Source: CALIZF01 sp046292445 (GTDB lineage Bacteria; Pseudomonadota; Alphaproteobacteria; Rhodobacterales; Rhodobacteraceae). Taken from it: a stretch of 64,000 bases of DNA. Shown here one piece after another: positions 40,803 through 50,675 of this stretch. How positions within the stretch are numbered: the stretch's first letter is position 1; each line of letters begins with the position of its first letter. The notes below the pieces were generated by a model, which saw nothing but the letters and a program-made list of their open reading frames with translations, was not told where the DNA came from and made no database searches. A program made the translations under genes and the position numbers. The stretch is from positions 65,225-129,224 of the forward strand of contig JBKBQT010000009.1 in NCBI GenBank assembly GCA_046292445.1, given 5' to 3'.

Positions 40803-41957
40803 ATGGACGCGCCGCGCCCGCTGGCCGGCCTGCGCGTGCTGGAACTGGCGCGCATCCTCGCCGGGCCCTGGGCGGGGCAGGCGCTCGCCGATCTCGGCGC
40901 CGACGTCATCAAGGTCGAAAGCCCCGAGGGTGACGACACGCGCCGCTGGGGCCCGCCCTTCGTTGAGAAAGCGGATGCACGGGCGGCGGCCTATTTCCAT
41001 GCCGCCAATCGCGGCAAGCGGTCGGTCACGGCCGATTTCGCCGCCCCCGAGGGGCAGGCCCTCGTCCGGGGACTCGCGGCGGATGCGGATGTGGTGATCG
41101 AGAACTTCAAGGTCGGGGGCCTTGTCAAATACGGGCTCGATCCGGCCGCGCTCGCCACGCTCAACCCCCGGCTCATCACCTGCTCGATCACCGGCTTCGG
41201 TCAGACCGGCCCCTATGCGGCGCGGGCGGGCTACGATTTCATCATCCAGGGCATGGCCGGCATCATGTCGGTGACCGGAGAGCCGGACGGGCCGCCGCAG
41301 AAGACGGGTGTCGCGGTGGCCGATCTGTTCACCGGGCTTTATGCCGTGAATGCGATCCTTGCGGCGGTGATCGAGCGGCAGGCGACCGGGCGGGGACGGC
41401 ACATCGACCTTGCACTGCTCGACGTCGGGGTTGCGATCACGGCGAACCAGGCGATGAACTATCTCGTCTCTGGCCATGCGCCGCAGCGCCTTGGCAATGC
41501 GCATCCCAACCTCGCGCCCTATGCGGTCTATGAATGCGCCGACGGCTGGATCATCCTTGCCACCGGCAACGATGCGCAGTTCCGCCGACTCTGCGGGCTG
41601 CTGGGGCTGCCCGGTCTGGCGGCCGACCCGCAGCTTGCGACCAACGCGGGGCGGCTGGCGAGTCGCGCCGCGCTGACCGTGGCGATCACCGCCGCGACCC
41701 GCACCCGCACCCGCGCCGCGCTGCTCGAGGCCTGCGAGGCGGCGGGCGTGCCGGCCGGCCCGATCAACGACATGGCCGATGTCTTTGCCGACCCGCAGGT
41801 GATCGCCAGGGGGTTGCGGATCGACCGGGACGGCGTGCCGGGCGTGCGCGCCCCGGCGCTGTTCGACGGGGCGCCCGCCTGTGCCGAGACGGGTGCGCCG
41901 GCGCTCGGCGCCGATGCGGGGGCGACCTGGCTCAGCGCGCCCAGAACCGCACGGTGA
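40803..41957 (+). CDS. CaiB/BaiF family III CoA-transferase
   Basis: The 384-residue protein has LELARILAGPWAGQALADLGADVIKVE at the start, the probable catalytic D174 in VAVADLFTG and TGRGRHIDLAL. It is related in layout to the island enzyme at 7238-8518 but clearly distinct in sequence. The acids it links to CoA are unknown. Its last 26 bases overlap the convergent trkH gene. It is likely co-transcribed with the DsbA-like gene only by chance of position. Confidence 0.88.
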   Translation: MDAPRPLAGLRVLELARILAGPWAGQALADLGADVIKVESPEGDDTRRWGPPFVEKADARAAAYFHAANRGKRSVTADFAAPEGQALVRGLAADADVVIENFKVGGLVKYGLDPAALATLNPRLITCSITGFGQTGPYAARAGYDFIIQGMAGIMSVTGEPDGPPQKTGVAVADLFTGLYAVNAILAAVIERQATGRGRHIDLALLDVGVAITANQAMNYLVSGHAPQRLGNAHPNLAPYAVYECADGWIILATGNDAQFRRLCGLLGLPGLAADPQLATNAGRLASRAALTVAITAATRTRTRAALLEACEAAGVPAGPINDMADVFADPQVIARGLRIDRDGVPGVRAPALFDGAPACAETGAPALGADAGATWLSAPRTAR

Positions 41958-43377
41958 AGAGGACATAGACCGACAGAAGCTCCAGCCGGCCGAGCATCAT
42001 CCCGATCGTCATCATCCAGATCGCGCTGTCGGGGAAGGCGTTGAAGGCGCCCGTCTCGCCGACCTCGCGCCCGTAGGCCGGACCGACATTGGCGATGGCC
42101 GTCCAGGCGGCGGTGAGCGCGGCGCGCGCCGAAAGCCCGGTCATCGACAGCCCGACCGCCAGCACGCCATAGGTCAGCACGAACATCGTGAAAAACAGGA
42201 TGACCGAGTTCACCACATCCTCGCCCACCGTCCGTCCGTCATAGCGGACCGGCAGGATCATGTTGGGGCTGGTCAGGCGGCGCAGCTGCGTGCGGATCGC
42301 CTCGAACAGGATCAGGTAGCGAAACACCTTGACCGAGCACGAGGTTGACGAGGTGCAGCCGCCGATGAACCCGGCCACGATCGCCACCACGAGCGGAAAG
42401 GCCCCCCAGGCCGAGACATCCGCGCTGGTGTAGCCCGTGCCGGAAAAGATCGAGACGGTGTTGAACATCGTCTCGTGCAGGGCGGCGACCGGGGCGTCTC
42501 GCGTCACGAACAGCCGCCAGGCGAGGATCAGCGCGATCGCATAGCCGATCCAGCGCAAATAGGCGCGCACCTGCACGTCGCGCCAGATCGGCGCGGCGCT
42601 GCCCTGCAGAAGTTGCAGATAGCGGATGAAGGGCAGGCTCGCCAGGATCATGAACAGGGCCGAGGCATAGTGCGCCGCGACCGGAAAGACCCCGAAGGAT
42701 GCATCGTAATTCGAGAACCCGCCCGTCGAGACGGTCGTCATCGCGTGCATCACCGCGTCGAACCCGCTCAGGCCGAGGATCATGTAGGCGATGACGCAGG
42801 CGAGCGTCATCGCGACATAGACCTGGATCAGCCCGGCCGAGATGTCGAGCGCGCGGGGCAGGATCTTGCCCAGCGTGTCGAACCCCTCGGACCGGAAGAA
42901 CTGCATCCCGCCGACCTTCATCACCGGCAGGAACAGCAGCGCGACGATGACGATCCCGAGCCCGCCGAGCCATTGCAGGATGCCGCGCCAGAGGTTCGTG
43001 CCCACCGGCAGCGCCTCGAGCCCGACAAAGACGGTCGATCCCGTGGTGGTCATGCCGGACATGGATTCGAACACCGCATGGGTGAAGGTGGCGCCCGGCG
43101 CGCCGATCATGAAGGGCAGCGCGCCGAAGGCCGGAAGTGCCACCCAGGCGCCGGTCGTGAGCAGGAACGACTGCTGGAGCGTCAGGCCCCGCCCCGTGTC
43201 GCTCGCGCAGGCCAGCGCCAGAACCCCGCCGGCCAGAAGCGTGACGATGGCCGATTCCATGAAGGCCGGCCAATGCCCGTTGCCCGCGGCAAGGTCGAGC
43301 GCCAGCGGCAGCAGCATCGCCGCGCCAAGCGCCACGATGAGCAGGCCGAGGACATAGCCGACGGGGCGCAGGTTCAT
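41932..43377 (-). CDS. trkH: Trk potassium uptake protein TrkH
   Basis: The 481-residue membrane protein has four pore loops that line the K+ path: SGMTTTGSTVF, TTVSTGGFSNYD, FSGTGYTSAD and IANVGPAYGRE, with hydrophobic helices between them. It works with the peripheral TrkA subunit, which is not encoded here. The start MNLRPVGYVLGLLIV is reasonable. Its 3' end runs into the convergent CoA-transferase gene. Confidence 0.93.
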   Translation of the reverse strand: MNLRPVGYVLGLLIVALGAAMLLPLALDLAAGNGHWPAFMESAIVTLLAGGVLALACASDTGRGLTLQQSFLLTTGAWVALPAFGALPFMIGAPGATFTHAVFESMSGMTTTGSTVFVGLEALPVGTNLWRGILQWLGGLGIVIVALLFLPVMKVGGMQFFRSEGFDTLGKILPRALDISAGLIQVYVAMTLACVIAYMILGLSGFDAVMHAMTTVSTGGFSNYDASFGVFPVAAHYASALFMILASLPFIRYLQLLQGSAAPIWRDVQVRAYLRWIGYAIALILAWRLFVTRDAPVAALHETMFNTVSIFSGTGYTSADVSAWGAFPLVVAIVAGFIGGCTSSTSCSVKVFRYLILFEAIRTQLRRLTSPNMILPVRYDGRTVGEDVVNSVILFFTMFVLTYGVLAVGLSMTGLSARAALTAAWTAIANVGPAYGREVGETGAFNAFPDSAIWMMTIGMMLGRLELLSVYVLFTVRFWAR

Positions 43378-43461
43378 GGCGCGAAGGCTTGGCGCCCGGC
43401 CCCCGGCCTGTCAAGGCGGGCTGGCCGGTGCGGCGCGCCACAGCGTGACGCTGCAGGCGGA

Positions 43462-44553
43462 TCAGCCGGCGTGGATCAGCGTGCGGAACAGATGCGGATC
43501 GAGGCTTTCGGCGGCAAAGGTCTCGCCCTCGGTCAGCAGGCTGATCGCATCGTGGCTGTGCAGGCTCTCCTGGTGGCTGGCGACGACACGGAAATCGCCG
43601 ATCCGCGGATCGGCCCGCAGCACCTGACAGAACGAGCGTGCCGCATCCTCGACGAAGATCGGGTTGGCGGCGTTGAGTTCGGCAAAGGCCTGTTCATCTT
43701 CGCGCTTGACCATGACCTGCGTTTCCGTCGGCACCCCGGCGCGGGCCAGTTCCACCAGATCCTCGAACCACAGCACCGCGTCGCCCCTGACCTCGACCGA
43801 CAGCCGCGCGACCGAACGCTGGCTGTGCGGTGTGGCAAGCTGGCCGCGGGTGCGGCGAGCATGTTCGCTCAGCTCCAGCGAACAGGGGCAGGTCGAGGAA
43901 TAGACGAAGTCGAGATGCATGATCTTCTTGCGCAGCCCGCCGATGTCCACCAGTTCCAGCGCAATGTCGTAATACTGCCAGCCCGAGAGGCCCGAGCGCA
44001 GGCTTTCGACCTTCATCGGGAAGGAAAAGCGCATCTGGATACGCGCGTCGAACGACCCGAGGTCGGCCTTGTAATCATCAAGCGCGGCCTCGATCACGCC
44101 GAAGCTGAAGCTGCGGTCGGCATGGGCGTAGAAGGACCGCATGATGCGGCTCATGTTGATGCCCTTCTTGCCCGCCTCGAGGCTGACCGATCCGGTCACC
44201 GAGGTCTCCAGCGTGACATCGCCGCTGTCGCGGGTGCGGAACCGGATCGGCAGGCGGAAGTTCGAGATACCGACATGCTGGATCACCGCGCGGGCGCCGC
44301 GGATCAGGCTCGCCGGGCCGTTCTGCAGGTCCGGCAGGCCCTCCTTGTAGGCATCCGAGACGCGGAATTCGCGCGGGTAGTCTCGGGCGAGGGCGGGATA
44401 GTCGGCGCCGGGCAGCAGGCGGCCGATCGCCGGGTCGAGCCGGGCGATCTCGTCGTCCGACGACTTGCCTGCCCACTGGCGAAGCGTCGCGAGTGCGCGC
44501 TGCGCCTCGTCATGGCTGGGCTTGCGGTCGATTTCCGGCGTGTGGATGTTCAT
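43462..44553 (-). CDS. folE2: GTP cyclohydrolase FolE2 (type IB)
   Basis: The 363-residue enzyme makes 7,8-dihydroneopterin triphosphate from GTP, the first step to folate and related pterins. The family stretch SSTCPCSLELSEHARR contains the catalytic Cys region and ATPHSQRS follows. ISNFRLPIRFR and KGINMSRIMRSFY are also typical. FolE2 can replace the zinc enzyme FolE under metal limitation, but no Zur-like site was seen in the 275-bp upstream gap. The start at 44553 follows AAAGGCGA. Confidence 0.93.
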   Translation of the reverse strand: MNIHTPEIDRKPSHDEAQRALATLRQWAGKSSDDEIARLDPAIGRLLPGADYPALARDYPREFRVSDAYKEGLPDLQNGPASLIRGARAVIQHVGISNFRLPIRFRTRDSGDVTLETSVTGSVSLEAGKKGINMSRIMRSFYAHADRSFSFGVIEAALDDYKADLGSFDARIQMRFSFPMKVESLRSGLSGWQYYDIALELVDIGGLRKKIMHLDFVYSSTCPCSLELSEHARRTRGQLATPHSQRSVARLSVEVRGDAVLWFEDLVELARAGVPTETQVMVKREDEQAFAELNAANPIFVEDAARSFCQVLRADPRIGDFRVVASHQESLHSHDAISLLTEGETFAAESLDPHLFRTLIHAG

Positions 44554-44828
44554 CGGTTCGCCTTTCGGATGGTCCGGGTGCGGGAAGGGGCCCGATCGCC
44601 CAGCCGCACCGCGGGATTGCCTTCGGATACGTCGCCCGCGCGCCTTCGGATCACACGGCCGCCGGGCCGCGCGCCGGGGGCGCGTTTCGCAGGGCGCCGC
44701 GAAACCCGGCAGCGCAGCCCATTCATCGTGCGCCGCGCGGCCGCTCGCGCCGGCGTGCAGACCGGCCCTCGACATTCGCGCAAAACTGCGTGTCACTGAA
44801 CCAATCGGCGAATGGTTCGAGTCGGCGG

Positions 44829-45581
44829 GTGGCAGGCGTGCGCGATGGGGCGGGATCAGCAGGTCGGGGGGATGCGCTGACGGCGCGCGGGCATCTTCTG
44901 GCGCTGGTGCAGGACGGCGGGCTGGGCCCCTCCGGCCGCCTGCCGGCCGAGCGGGCGCTGTGCGACCGCTGGGGCATCGGGCGGCGCAGCCTGCGCCGCG
45001 CGCTCGACGCGCTCGAGGCCGAGGGGCTGATCTGGCGCCAGCAGGGCAAGGGCACCTTTGCCGGCCATCCGCCAGACCCGACCGGCCTTCTGGCCGCCGG
45101 CATCGTCGGCGAGACGACCCCGGCCGAGGTGATGGAGGCGCGGCTGTGCATCGAGCCGGTGCTGGCCCGCCTTGCCGCCGCCCGTGCAACGCCGGACGAG
45201 ATCGCCCGCCTGCGCGGCATCGCGGCCCGGGTGATGCAGGCCGAGGACCGGGACGAGACCGAACTGTGGGACGGGGCGCTGCACCGGCGGATCGCGACAC
45301 TGGCGGGCAACCGGCCGCTGCTGACGGCCTTCGCCATGCTCGACGAGATCCGCGCGAACCCGTCTTGGCGGGGTCTGCGCGAACGCGCCCGGTCGCCCGG
45401 GACGCTGCGCATCAGCGACGCGCAGCACCACGCCATCATCGACGCGCTGGCCGCCGGCGATGGCGGCGCCGCCGAGGCCGCGATGCGCGACCACCTCGCC
45501 ACGCTCGCGGGCAACCTCGAACGGCTCGCCCCGGCGCCTGCGACAGACAACCCGCCCCCGGCAGAGAGGGACCACGCATGA
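44829..45581 (+). CDS. GntR-family regulator, FadR subfamily
   Basis: The roughly 250-residue regulator has a winged helix (LPAERALCDRWGIGRRSLRRA, then LEAEGLIWRQQGKGTFAG) and an FCD effector domain starting EVMEARLCIEPVLARLAA, with putative metal-binding His residues in LHRRIATLAGN and AQHHAIIDAL. The start is uncertain: GTG at 44829 or 44838, as no in-frame ATG is near. Its stop overlaps the amidase ATG by four bases, so it probably controls the amidase/ABC operon. Confidence 0.82.
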   Translation: MAGVRDGAGSAGRGDALTARGHLLALVQDGGLGPSGRLPAERALCDRWGIGRRSLRRALDALEAEGLIWRQQGKGTFAGHPPDPTGLLAAGIVGETTPAEVMEARLCIEPVLARLAAARATPDEIARLRGIAARVMQAEDRDETELWDGALHRRIATLAGNRPLLTAFAMLDEIRANPSWRGLRERARSPGTLRISDAQHHAIIDALAAGDGGAAEAAMRDHLATLAGNLERLAPAPATDNPPPAERDHA

Positions 45582-47221
45582 CCACAATCACCCCCGACCA
45601 GATCCGGGGCGCCGAGGCGCTGCTTGCGCTCGACTGGACCGAGGCCGAACGGGCCCAGATGATCGGCAATCTCGAGGGACAGATCGCCTCGGCGGTCGCG
45701 CGGCGCGCCCTGCGCCTGCCCAACGACGCGCCGCCGGCGCAAAGGTTCGACCCGCGGCTGGCCGATTTCGCCATGCCGTCGCCGGGCACGGCGGTGCGCA
45801 TCGCGCCGGTCGCGGTGCCCTTGCCCGCCGCGGAGGAGGATATCGCCTTCGCCCCGGTCACGCATCTGGCCGCCTGGATCGCCTCGGGGCAGATCTCGTC
45901 GCGCCGCCTGACGCAGATCTATCTCGACCGGATCGCGGCCCTGAACCCGCGGCTGTGCTGTTTTGCCACCGTCACGCCCGACCGCGCGCTGGCCGAGGCC
46001 GAGGCGATGGATGCGCTGACCCGCGCGGGGGTCAGCCTCGGGCCGCTGCACGGCATCCCCTACGGCGTCAAGGACCTGTTCGATACGCGGGGCATCGTCA
46101 CCGGCTGGGGCGCCGAGCCCTGGCGCGACCGGGTGCCCGAGGCCGATGCGACCGTGGTGCGCCTGCTCCGCGCGGCGGGGGCGGTGCTGCTGGGCAAGAC
46201 GACCGTGGGGGCGCTGGCCTACAACGACATCTGGTATGGCGGCGTCACGCGCAACCCGTGGAACCTCAACGAGGGATCGTCCGGGTCGTCGGCCGGATCG
46301 GCCAGCGCGACGGCGGCGGGCCTCTGCGCCTTTGCCATCGGCACCGAAACGCTCGGCTCGATCACCTCGCCCAGCCAGCGCTGCGGCACGACCGGCCTGC
46401 GCCCGACCTTCGGCCGCGTCAGCCGCGCGGGGGCGATGGCGCTGTGCCCCTCGCTCGACAAGGTGGGGCCGATCTGCCGGTCGGTGGACGATACCGCGCT
46501 GGTGCTCGCGGCGCTCAACGTGCCCGATGCGGCCGACCGCGGGTCGATCGCGGCCGGGTTTCACCACGACGCGACGCGGGGGATCGCGGGCCTGCGCGTC
46601 GGCTATCTGCCCGAGGCGTTCGGCGAAGGCGCGACGGCGGTCGATCACGCCGCGCTCGAGGCCGCGCGGCGGCTGACGCAGGTGCGGGCGGTGTCGTTGC
46701 CCGACCTGCCCTACGCCGCGCTGATGAACGTCGTATATGCCGAGGCGGCGGCGCTGTTCGAGACCATATCGCTCGACAATCTCGACGATACGCTGACCTG
46801 GCAGGACGACGGCGCCTGGCCGAACACGATGCGCAAGGCCTGGTTCCTGTCGGCGGTCGATCACGTCAACCTCGACCGCCTGCGCTACCGCGTGATGCAG
46901 GCGCTCGACGGGCTGTTCCGCGAGATCGACGTGCTGATCGGCCCGTTCATGACCGGGCCGATGCTGATCGCGTCGAACTTCACGGGCCATCCCTGCCTGC
47001 ACCTGCGCGCAGGGTTCGACGATGTCGGCACCCGCAGCGCCGCGAGCCTCGGCGCGGGCAAGCTGACGACCGGCGAGGCGCAGGCGGGCCGCACCTTCAC
47101 CGTGCCGCAGGGCATATCGCTCTGGGGCCGGCTTTTCAACGAAAGCGCGATCCTGGCCTTCGGCGCCGCGCTCGAGGCCGAACTGGGGGTGGCGGACCGC
47201 CGCCCCGGGCTGCCGGAATGA
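45578..47221 (+). CDS. Amidase signature family hydrolase
   Basis: The 547-residue protein has the amidase signature catalytic set: Lys in HGIPYGVKDLFDT, and the Ser-cisSer pair in the Gly/Ser-rich NEGSSGSSAGSASA. It hydrolyses a carboxamide or similar C-N bond. An N-terminal extension of about 90 residues precedes the core, as in several catabolic amidases. The gene lies between its GntR regulator and an oligopeptide-type ABC transporter, so it likely acts on an imported amide or peptide-like compound. The natural substrate is unknown. Confidence 0.88.
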   Translation: MTTITPDQIRGAEALLALDWTEAERAQMIGNLEGQIASAVARRALRLPNDAPPAQRFDPRLADFAMPSPGTAVRIAPVAVPLPAAEEDIAFAPVTHLAAWIASGQISSRRLTQIYLDRIAALNPRLCCFATVTPDRALAEAEAMDALTRAGVSLGPLHGIPYGVKDLFDTRGIVTGWGAEPWRDRVPEADATVVRLLRAAGAVLLGKTTVGALAYNDIWYGGVTRNPWNLNEGSSGSSAGSASATAAGLCAFAIGTETLGSITSPSQRCGTTGLRPTFGRVSRAGAMALCPSLDKVGPICRSVDDTALVLAALNVPDAADRGSIAAGFHHDATRGIAGLRVGYLPEAFGEGATAVDHAALEAARRLTQVRAVSLPDLPYAALMNVVYAEAAALFETISLDNLDDTLTWQDDGAWPNTMRKAWFLSAVDHVNLDRLRYRVMQALDGLFREIDVLIGPFMTGPMLIASNFTGHPCLHLRAGFDDVGTRSAASLGAGKLTTGEAQAGRTFTVPQGISLWGRLFNESAILAFGAALEAELGVADRRPGLPE

Positions 47222-47306
47222 CCCCGGCCACCACCCCGTCCGGCCCGGCCGGCGGACAATCGCAACCCCCGCGCCCCGGCGCGGCAACATACCAAGAGGA
47301 CATGCA

Positions 47307-48854
47307 ATGAACCGCAGGGAGTTTCTGACAACCTCCGCTCTGTTCGGCGGGATGCTCGTGACGGCCAAGCTCTGGCCGGGCGCCACCCATGCGCAGGGCA
47401 CCCCCGTCAGCGGCGGGCACCTGATCTGGGGCCATTCCGAAACGGTGCAGAACCTCGACATGCACCAGACCGGCACCGCCTCGGCGGGCCGCGTGCTCCA
47501 GAACATCCACGCCTCGATCGTGACGGTGGATGCGAACCTCAACGTCATCCCGGGCCTGTGCGAAAGCTATGAGGTGGCGCCCGACGGCCTTGCCTACACC
47601 TTCAAGCTGCGCCCGGGGGTCAAGTTCCACAACGGCGCGACGATGACGGCGGCGGATGTGAAATACTCCTTCGACCGCTGCCGCGATCCGGCGACGGGCG
47701 CGGTCAACTTCGAAGTGTTCAACTCGGTCGAGGCGATCGAGACGCCCGATGATATGACCGTCATCGTGAAGATGAAATCGGTCAACGCCCCGTTCCTGTC
47801 GCGTCTGGCCGAAAACGGCGCGGGCGTGGTGATGCCGGCGGGCACGGGCGATGTGCAGGGCACCACGCCCATCGGCGCGGGGCCGTTCCGGTTCGTCAGC
47901 CATACGCCCGGCGTGGTGGTCGAACTGGCGCGGTTCGACGACTACTGGGAGGGCCCGGCGTATCTGGAGCGTGTGACCTGTCGCGAGATCACGGAGAACA
48001 CGACGCGCCTGACCGGGCTGCAGACGGGCGAGCTGCACATGATCAACGACATCCCGGCCGACCGGGTCGAGGCGGTCGAGGGCGCGGGCAACCTGCAGGT
48101 GGTCAAGTGGTTCCCGCTCAACTGGGATTTCGTGAACCTCAACCAGGCGCGGTTCGAGCCCTTCAAGGACCGCCGCGTGCGCCTTGCCTTCGACCTTGCC
48201 ATCGACAAGGAGGCGCTCCTGCAGGGCGCGCTCTGGGGCCAGGGGGCGGTCACGGCCTCGCCGGCCTATCCGACCTCGGCCGCCTACAACGGCGCGCTGA
48301 CCAGCCGCGCGCAGGACATCGCGCAGGCCCGCGCGCTGCTGGCCGAGGCAGGCTATCCGCCGGGGTCGCTGTCGCTGACGTTCAAGGCGACGACGAACTA
48401 TCCCTATCACATCGAAAGCGCGCAGATCCTCGCGGAATGGATGCGCGAGATCGGGGTGGACATGAAGATCGCGCAACTGACCTGGGGCGACTGGTTGTCC
48501 CAGTGCTGGATCGACCGCGATTTCGAGATGTCGATGATGAACTTCTTCACCCTGTGGGAGCCGGATTTCCTGTTCTATTCGCTCTGGAACAGCGAAGGGG
48601 CGTTCAACTACCGCTCGATCAGCGATCCGGTGATCGACGAACTGACGGCAAAGGCGCGGGTGACGGTCGATCCTGCGGCGCGGGCGGAGATCTACAAGGA
48701 CGTGCAGGCGCGCATCCATGACGAGGTGCTCGACATCATCCTGTGGTTCCGGAACGGCACCATCGCGGCACAGCCCAGGGTCGGCGGGCTCGATACCGTG
48801 GTTCATCCGAACGGCTCGAACCTGAACTTCCACAAGGTCTGGCTCTCGGCCTGA
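47307..48854 (+). CDS. Family 5 ABC transporter substrate-binding protein, Tat-exported
   Basis: The 515-residue protein is a DppA/OppA-like binding protein. Its signal starts MNRREFLTTSALFGG, a clear twin-arginine motif, so it is exported folded. The mature part has ESYEVAPDGLAYTFKLRPGVKF and RVRLAFDLAIDKEALL, family landmarks. It delivers a peptide, amide or sugar derivative to the permease encoded directly downstream. The ATG follows AAGAGGA. Confidence 0.92.
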   Translation: MNRREFLTTSALFGGMLVTAKLWPGATHAQGTPVSGGHLIWGHSETVQNLDMHQTGTASAGRVLQNIHASIVTVDANLNVIPGLCESYEVAPDGLAYTFKLRPGVKFHNGATMTAADVKYSFDRCRDPATGAVNFEVFNSVEAIETPDDMTVIVKMKSVNAPFLSRLAENGAGVVMPAGTGDVQGTTPIGAGPFRFVSHTPGVVVELARFDDYWEGPAYLERVTCREITENTTRLTGLQTGELHMINDIPADRVEAVEGAGNLQVVKWFPLNWDFVNLNQARFEPFKDRRVRLAFDLAIDKEALLQGALWGQGAVTASPAYPTSAAYNGALTSRAQDIAQARALLAEAGYPPGSLSLTFKATTNYPYHIESAQILAEWMREIGVDMKIAQLTWGDWLSQCWIDRDFEMSMMNFFTLWEPDFLFYSLWNSEGAFNYRSISDPVIDELTAKARVTVDPAARAEIYKDVQARIHDEVLDIILWFRNGTIAAQPRVGGLDTVVHPNGSNLNFHKVWLSA

Positions 48855-48911
48855 CGCGACCGGCCCGCGCCCGATGCGGCGCGGGCCATCACCCCCGACA
48901 AGGCGCAGGCC

Positions 48912-49853
48912 ATGACCTATGTCCTCAACCGGCTGATCTCGCTGGTCTTCACGCTGCTGCTCATCTCGATTATCACCTTCGCGGTGACCAACATCCTGCC
49001 CGGCGATGTGGCGATGATGATCATGGGCACCCAGTCCAACCCCGAAGCACTGGCGGGCCTGCGCGCTTCGCTCGGCCTCGACGATCCGCTGGTGGTGCAA
49101 TACGGGCGCTGGATCGGCGGGATGCTGACGGGGGATTTCGGCCGCTCGCTGATCTTCAAGGTCGAGATCGGGCCGCTGATCGCGCAGAAGGCGGCCGCAT
49201 CGGCCCTGCTGGTCGTGATGTCGATGGCGATCGCGCTGAGCCTGGCCGTGCCGCTCGGCGTCTGGGCGGCGGTCCACCGCGACCGCTGGCAGGATACGGC
49301 GGCCTCGACCACATCGCTTCTGGGCGTGAGCCTGCCGGATTTCTTCTGGGGGATCCTCCTCATCCTCGTCTTTGCCCGCGGCCTCGGCTGGTTCCCGTCC
49401 TCGGGCATGGTGGAGCCCTGGGTGAACCTGCCCGCCGCGCTCTGGCATGCGGTGCTCCCCTCGGTGGCGCTCGGCCTCGGCCTGATGGCGCATCTCACGC
49501 GGATGACGCGGTCCACGATGATCGGGATTCTCGGGCAGGAGTTCATCCGCGTCGCCCGCGCCAAGGGCCTGCCTGAACGCACGGTGATCTGGCGCTATGG
49601 CCTCGCCAACGCCGTCGGGCCGGTGATGACGATCACCGGCCTGCAGGTCGGCTACCTCTTCGGGTCGATCATCGTGATGGAAAGCCTGTTCGGCTATACT
49701 GGCATGGGCTGGCTGACCTACCAGGCGCTGCTGAACCGCGACCTGCCGCTGATCCAGGCCTGCGTGTTCGTCATCGCGGCAGTGGTGATGCTTGCCAGCC
49801 TGATCGTCGATCTGCTCTATGTCGCGGTCGATCCGCGCATCCGGCTGGGTTAG
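48912..49853 (+). CDS. Dipeptide-type ABC transporter permease (DppB-like)
   Basis: The 313-residue permease has six hydrophobic segments, the N-terminal YVLNRLISLVFTLLLISIITF, and the coupling motif EFIRVARAKGLPERTVIWRYGLANA. It is the first permease of the operon, 57 bases after the binding protein. It ends three bases before the second permease. Confidence 0.93.
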   Translation: MTYVLNRLISLVFTLLLISIITFAVTNILPGDVAMMIMGTQSNPEALAGLRASLGLDDPLVVQYGRWIGGMLTGDFGRSLIFKVEIGPLIAQKAAASALLVVMSMAIALSLAVPLGVWAAVHRDRWQDTAASTTSLLGVSLPDFFWGILLILVFARGLGWFPSSGMVEPWVNLPAALWHAVLPSVALGLGLMAHLTRMTRSTMIGILGQEFIRVARAKGLPERTVIWRYGLANAVGPVMTITGLQVGYLFGSIIVMESLFGYTGMGWLTYQALLNRDLPLIQACVFVIAAVVMLASLIVDLLYVAVDPRIRLG

Positions 49854-49856
49854 GCG

Positions 49857-50675
49857 GTGCGCGGGTTCCTCACTGCCAAGGGGCTGATCGGCCTCGCCCT
49901 CGTCGGGCTGATCGTCGGGGTGGCGCTGATCGCGCCGCTGGTGATCCCCCCCGAATACGCCACGCGGATGGACATGCGCGCGCGCCTTGCGCCGCCGTCC
50001 TGGGCGCATCTGCTGGGAACCGACCAGTTGGGGCGCGACCTGATGTATCGCGTGATGCTCGGGGCGCAGACCTCGCTCGGCATCGCGGTGGCGGCGGTGC
50101 TGATGTCGATCGTGGTGGGCCTGCCGCTCGGCATGGTGTCGGGCTATTTCGGCGGTAGGATCGACAACGTTCTGATGCGGCTGGTCGATACGCTGCTGAG
50201 CTTTCCTGCGCTGCTGCTGGCGCTGACCATCTCGGCGGTGCTGGGGCCGAACCTGCAGAACACGATCATCGCCATCGGCATCGCCTTCACGCCCTACCTT
50301 GCGCGCATCATCCGGGGCGAGGCGCTGCGGGTGGCGGCGATGCCCTATGTCGAGGCGGCGCGGGCGTCGGGCACCACGGACGGGATGATGATGATCCGCC
50401 ACATCCTGCCCAACATCATGCCGGCGGTGATCGTGCAGGGAACGATATCGCTTGCCTTCGCGATCCTGGCCGAGGCGGGGCTGTCGTTCCTCGGCCTTGG
50501 CACGCAGCCCCCCTCGGCGTCCTGGGGCCTGATGATCCAGGCGAGCCGGGATTACCTCGACCGGGGGCCCTGGACGGCGCTGGTGCCGGGGGCGGCGGTG
50601 GCGCTGACGGTGCTGGGCCTCAACATGCTGGGCGACACGCTGCGCGATGTGCTCGATCCGCGGAGAAAGACATGA
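49857..50675 (+). CDS. Dipeptide-type ABC transporter permease (DppC-like)
   Basis: The 272-residue permease begins with a GTG start. It has HLLGTDQLGRDLMYRVMLGAQTSL and the coupling motif MPYVEAARASGTTDGMMMIRHILPN. Six hydrophobic segments fit the DppC fold. Its stop overlaps the ATPase ATG by four bases. Confidence 0.92.
   Translation: MRGFLTAKGLIGLALVGLIVGVALIAPLVIPPEYATRMDMRARLAPPSWAHLLGTDQLGRDLMYRVMLGAQTSLGIAVAAVLMSIVVGLPLGMVSGYFGGRIDNVLMRLVDTLLSFPALLLALTISAVLGPNLQNTIIAIGIAFTPYLARIIRGEALRVAAMPYVEAARASGTTDGMMMIRHILPNIMPAVIVQGTISLAFAILAEAGLSFLGLGTQPPSASWGLMIQASRDYLDRGPWTALVPGAAVALTVLGLNMLGDTLRDVLDPRRKT

Noticed and set aside
44554..44828. Zur site or riboswitch upstream of folE2
   Set aside because: No palindromic Zur-like sequence or conserved riboswitch structure could be picked out in this 275-bp gap.
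47136..50402. A 1,088-codon minus-strand open frame
   Set aside because: It is the mirror of the binding protein and permease genes; the translation is Arg/His-rich with no domain.
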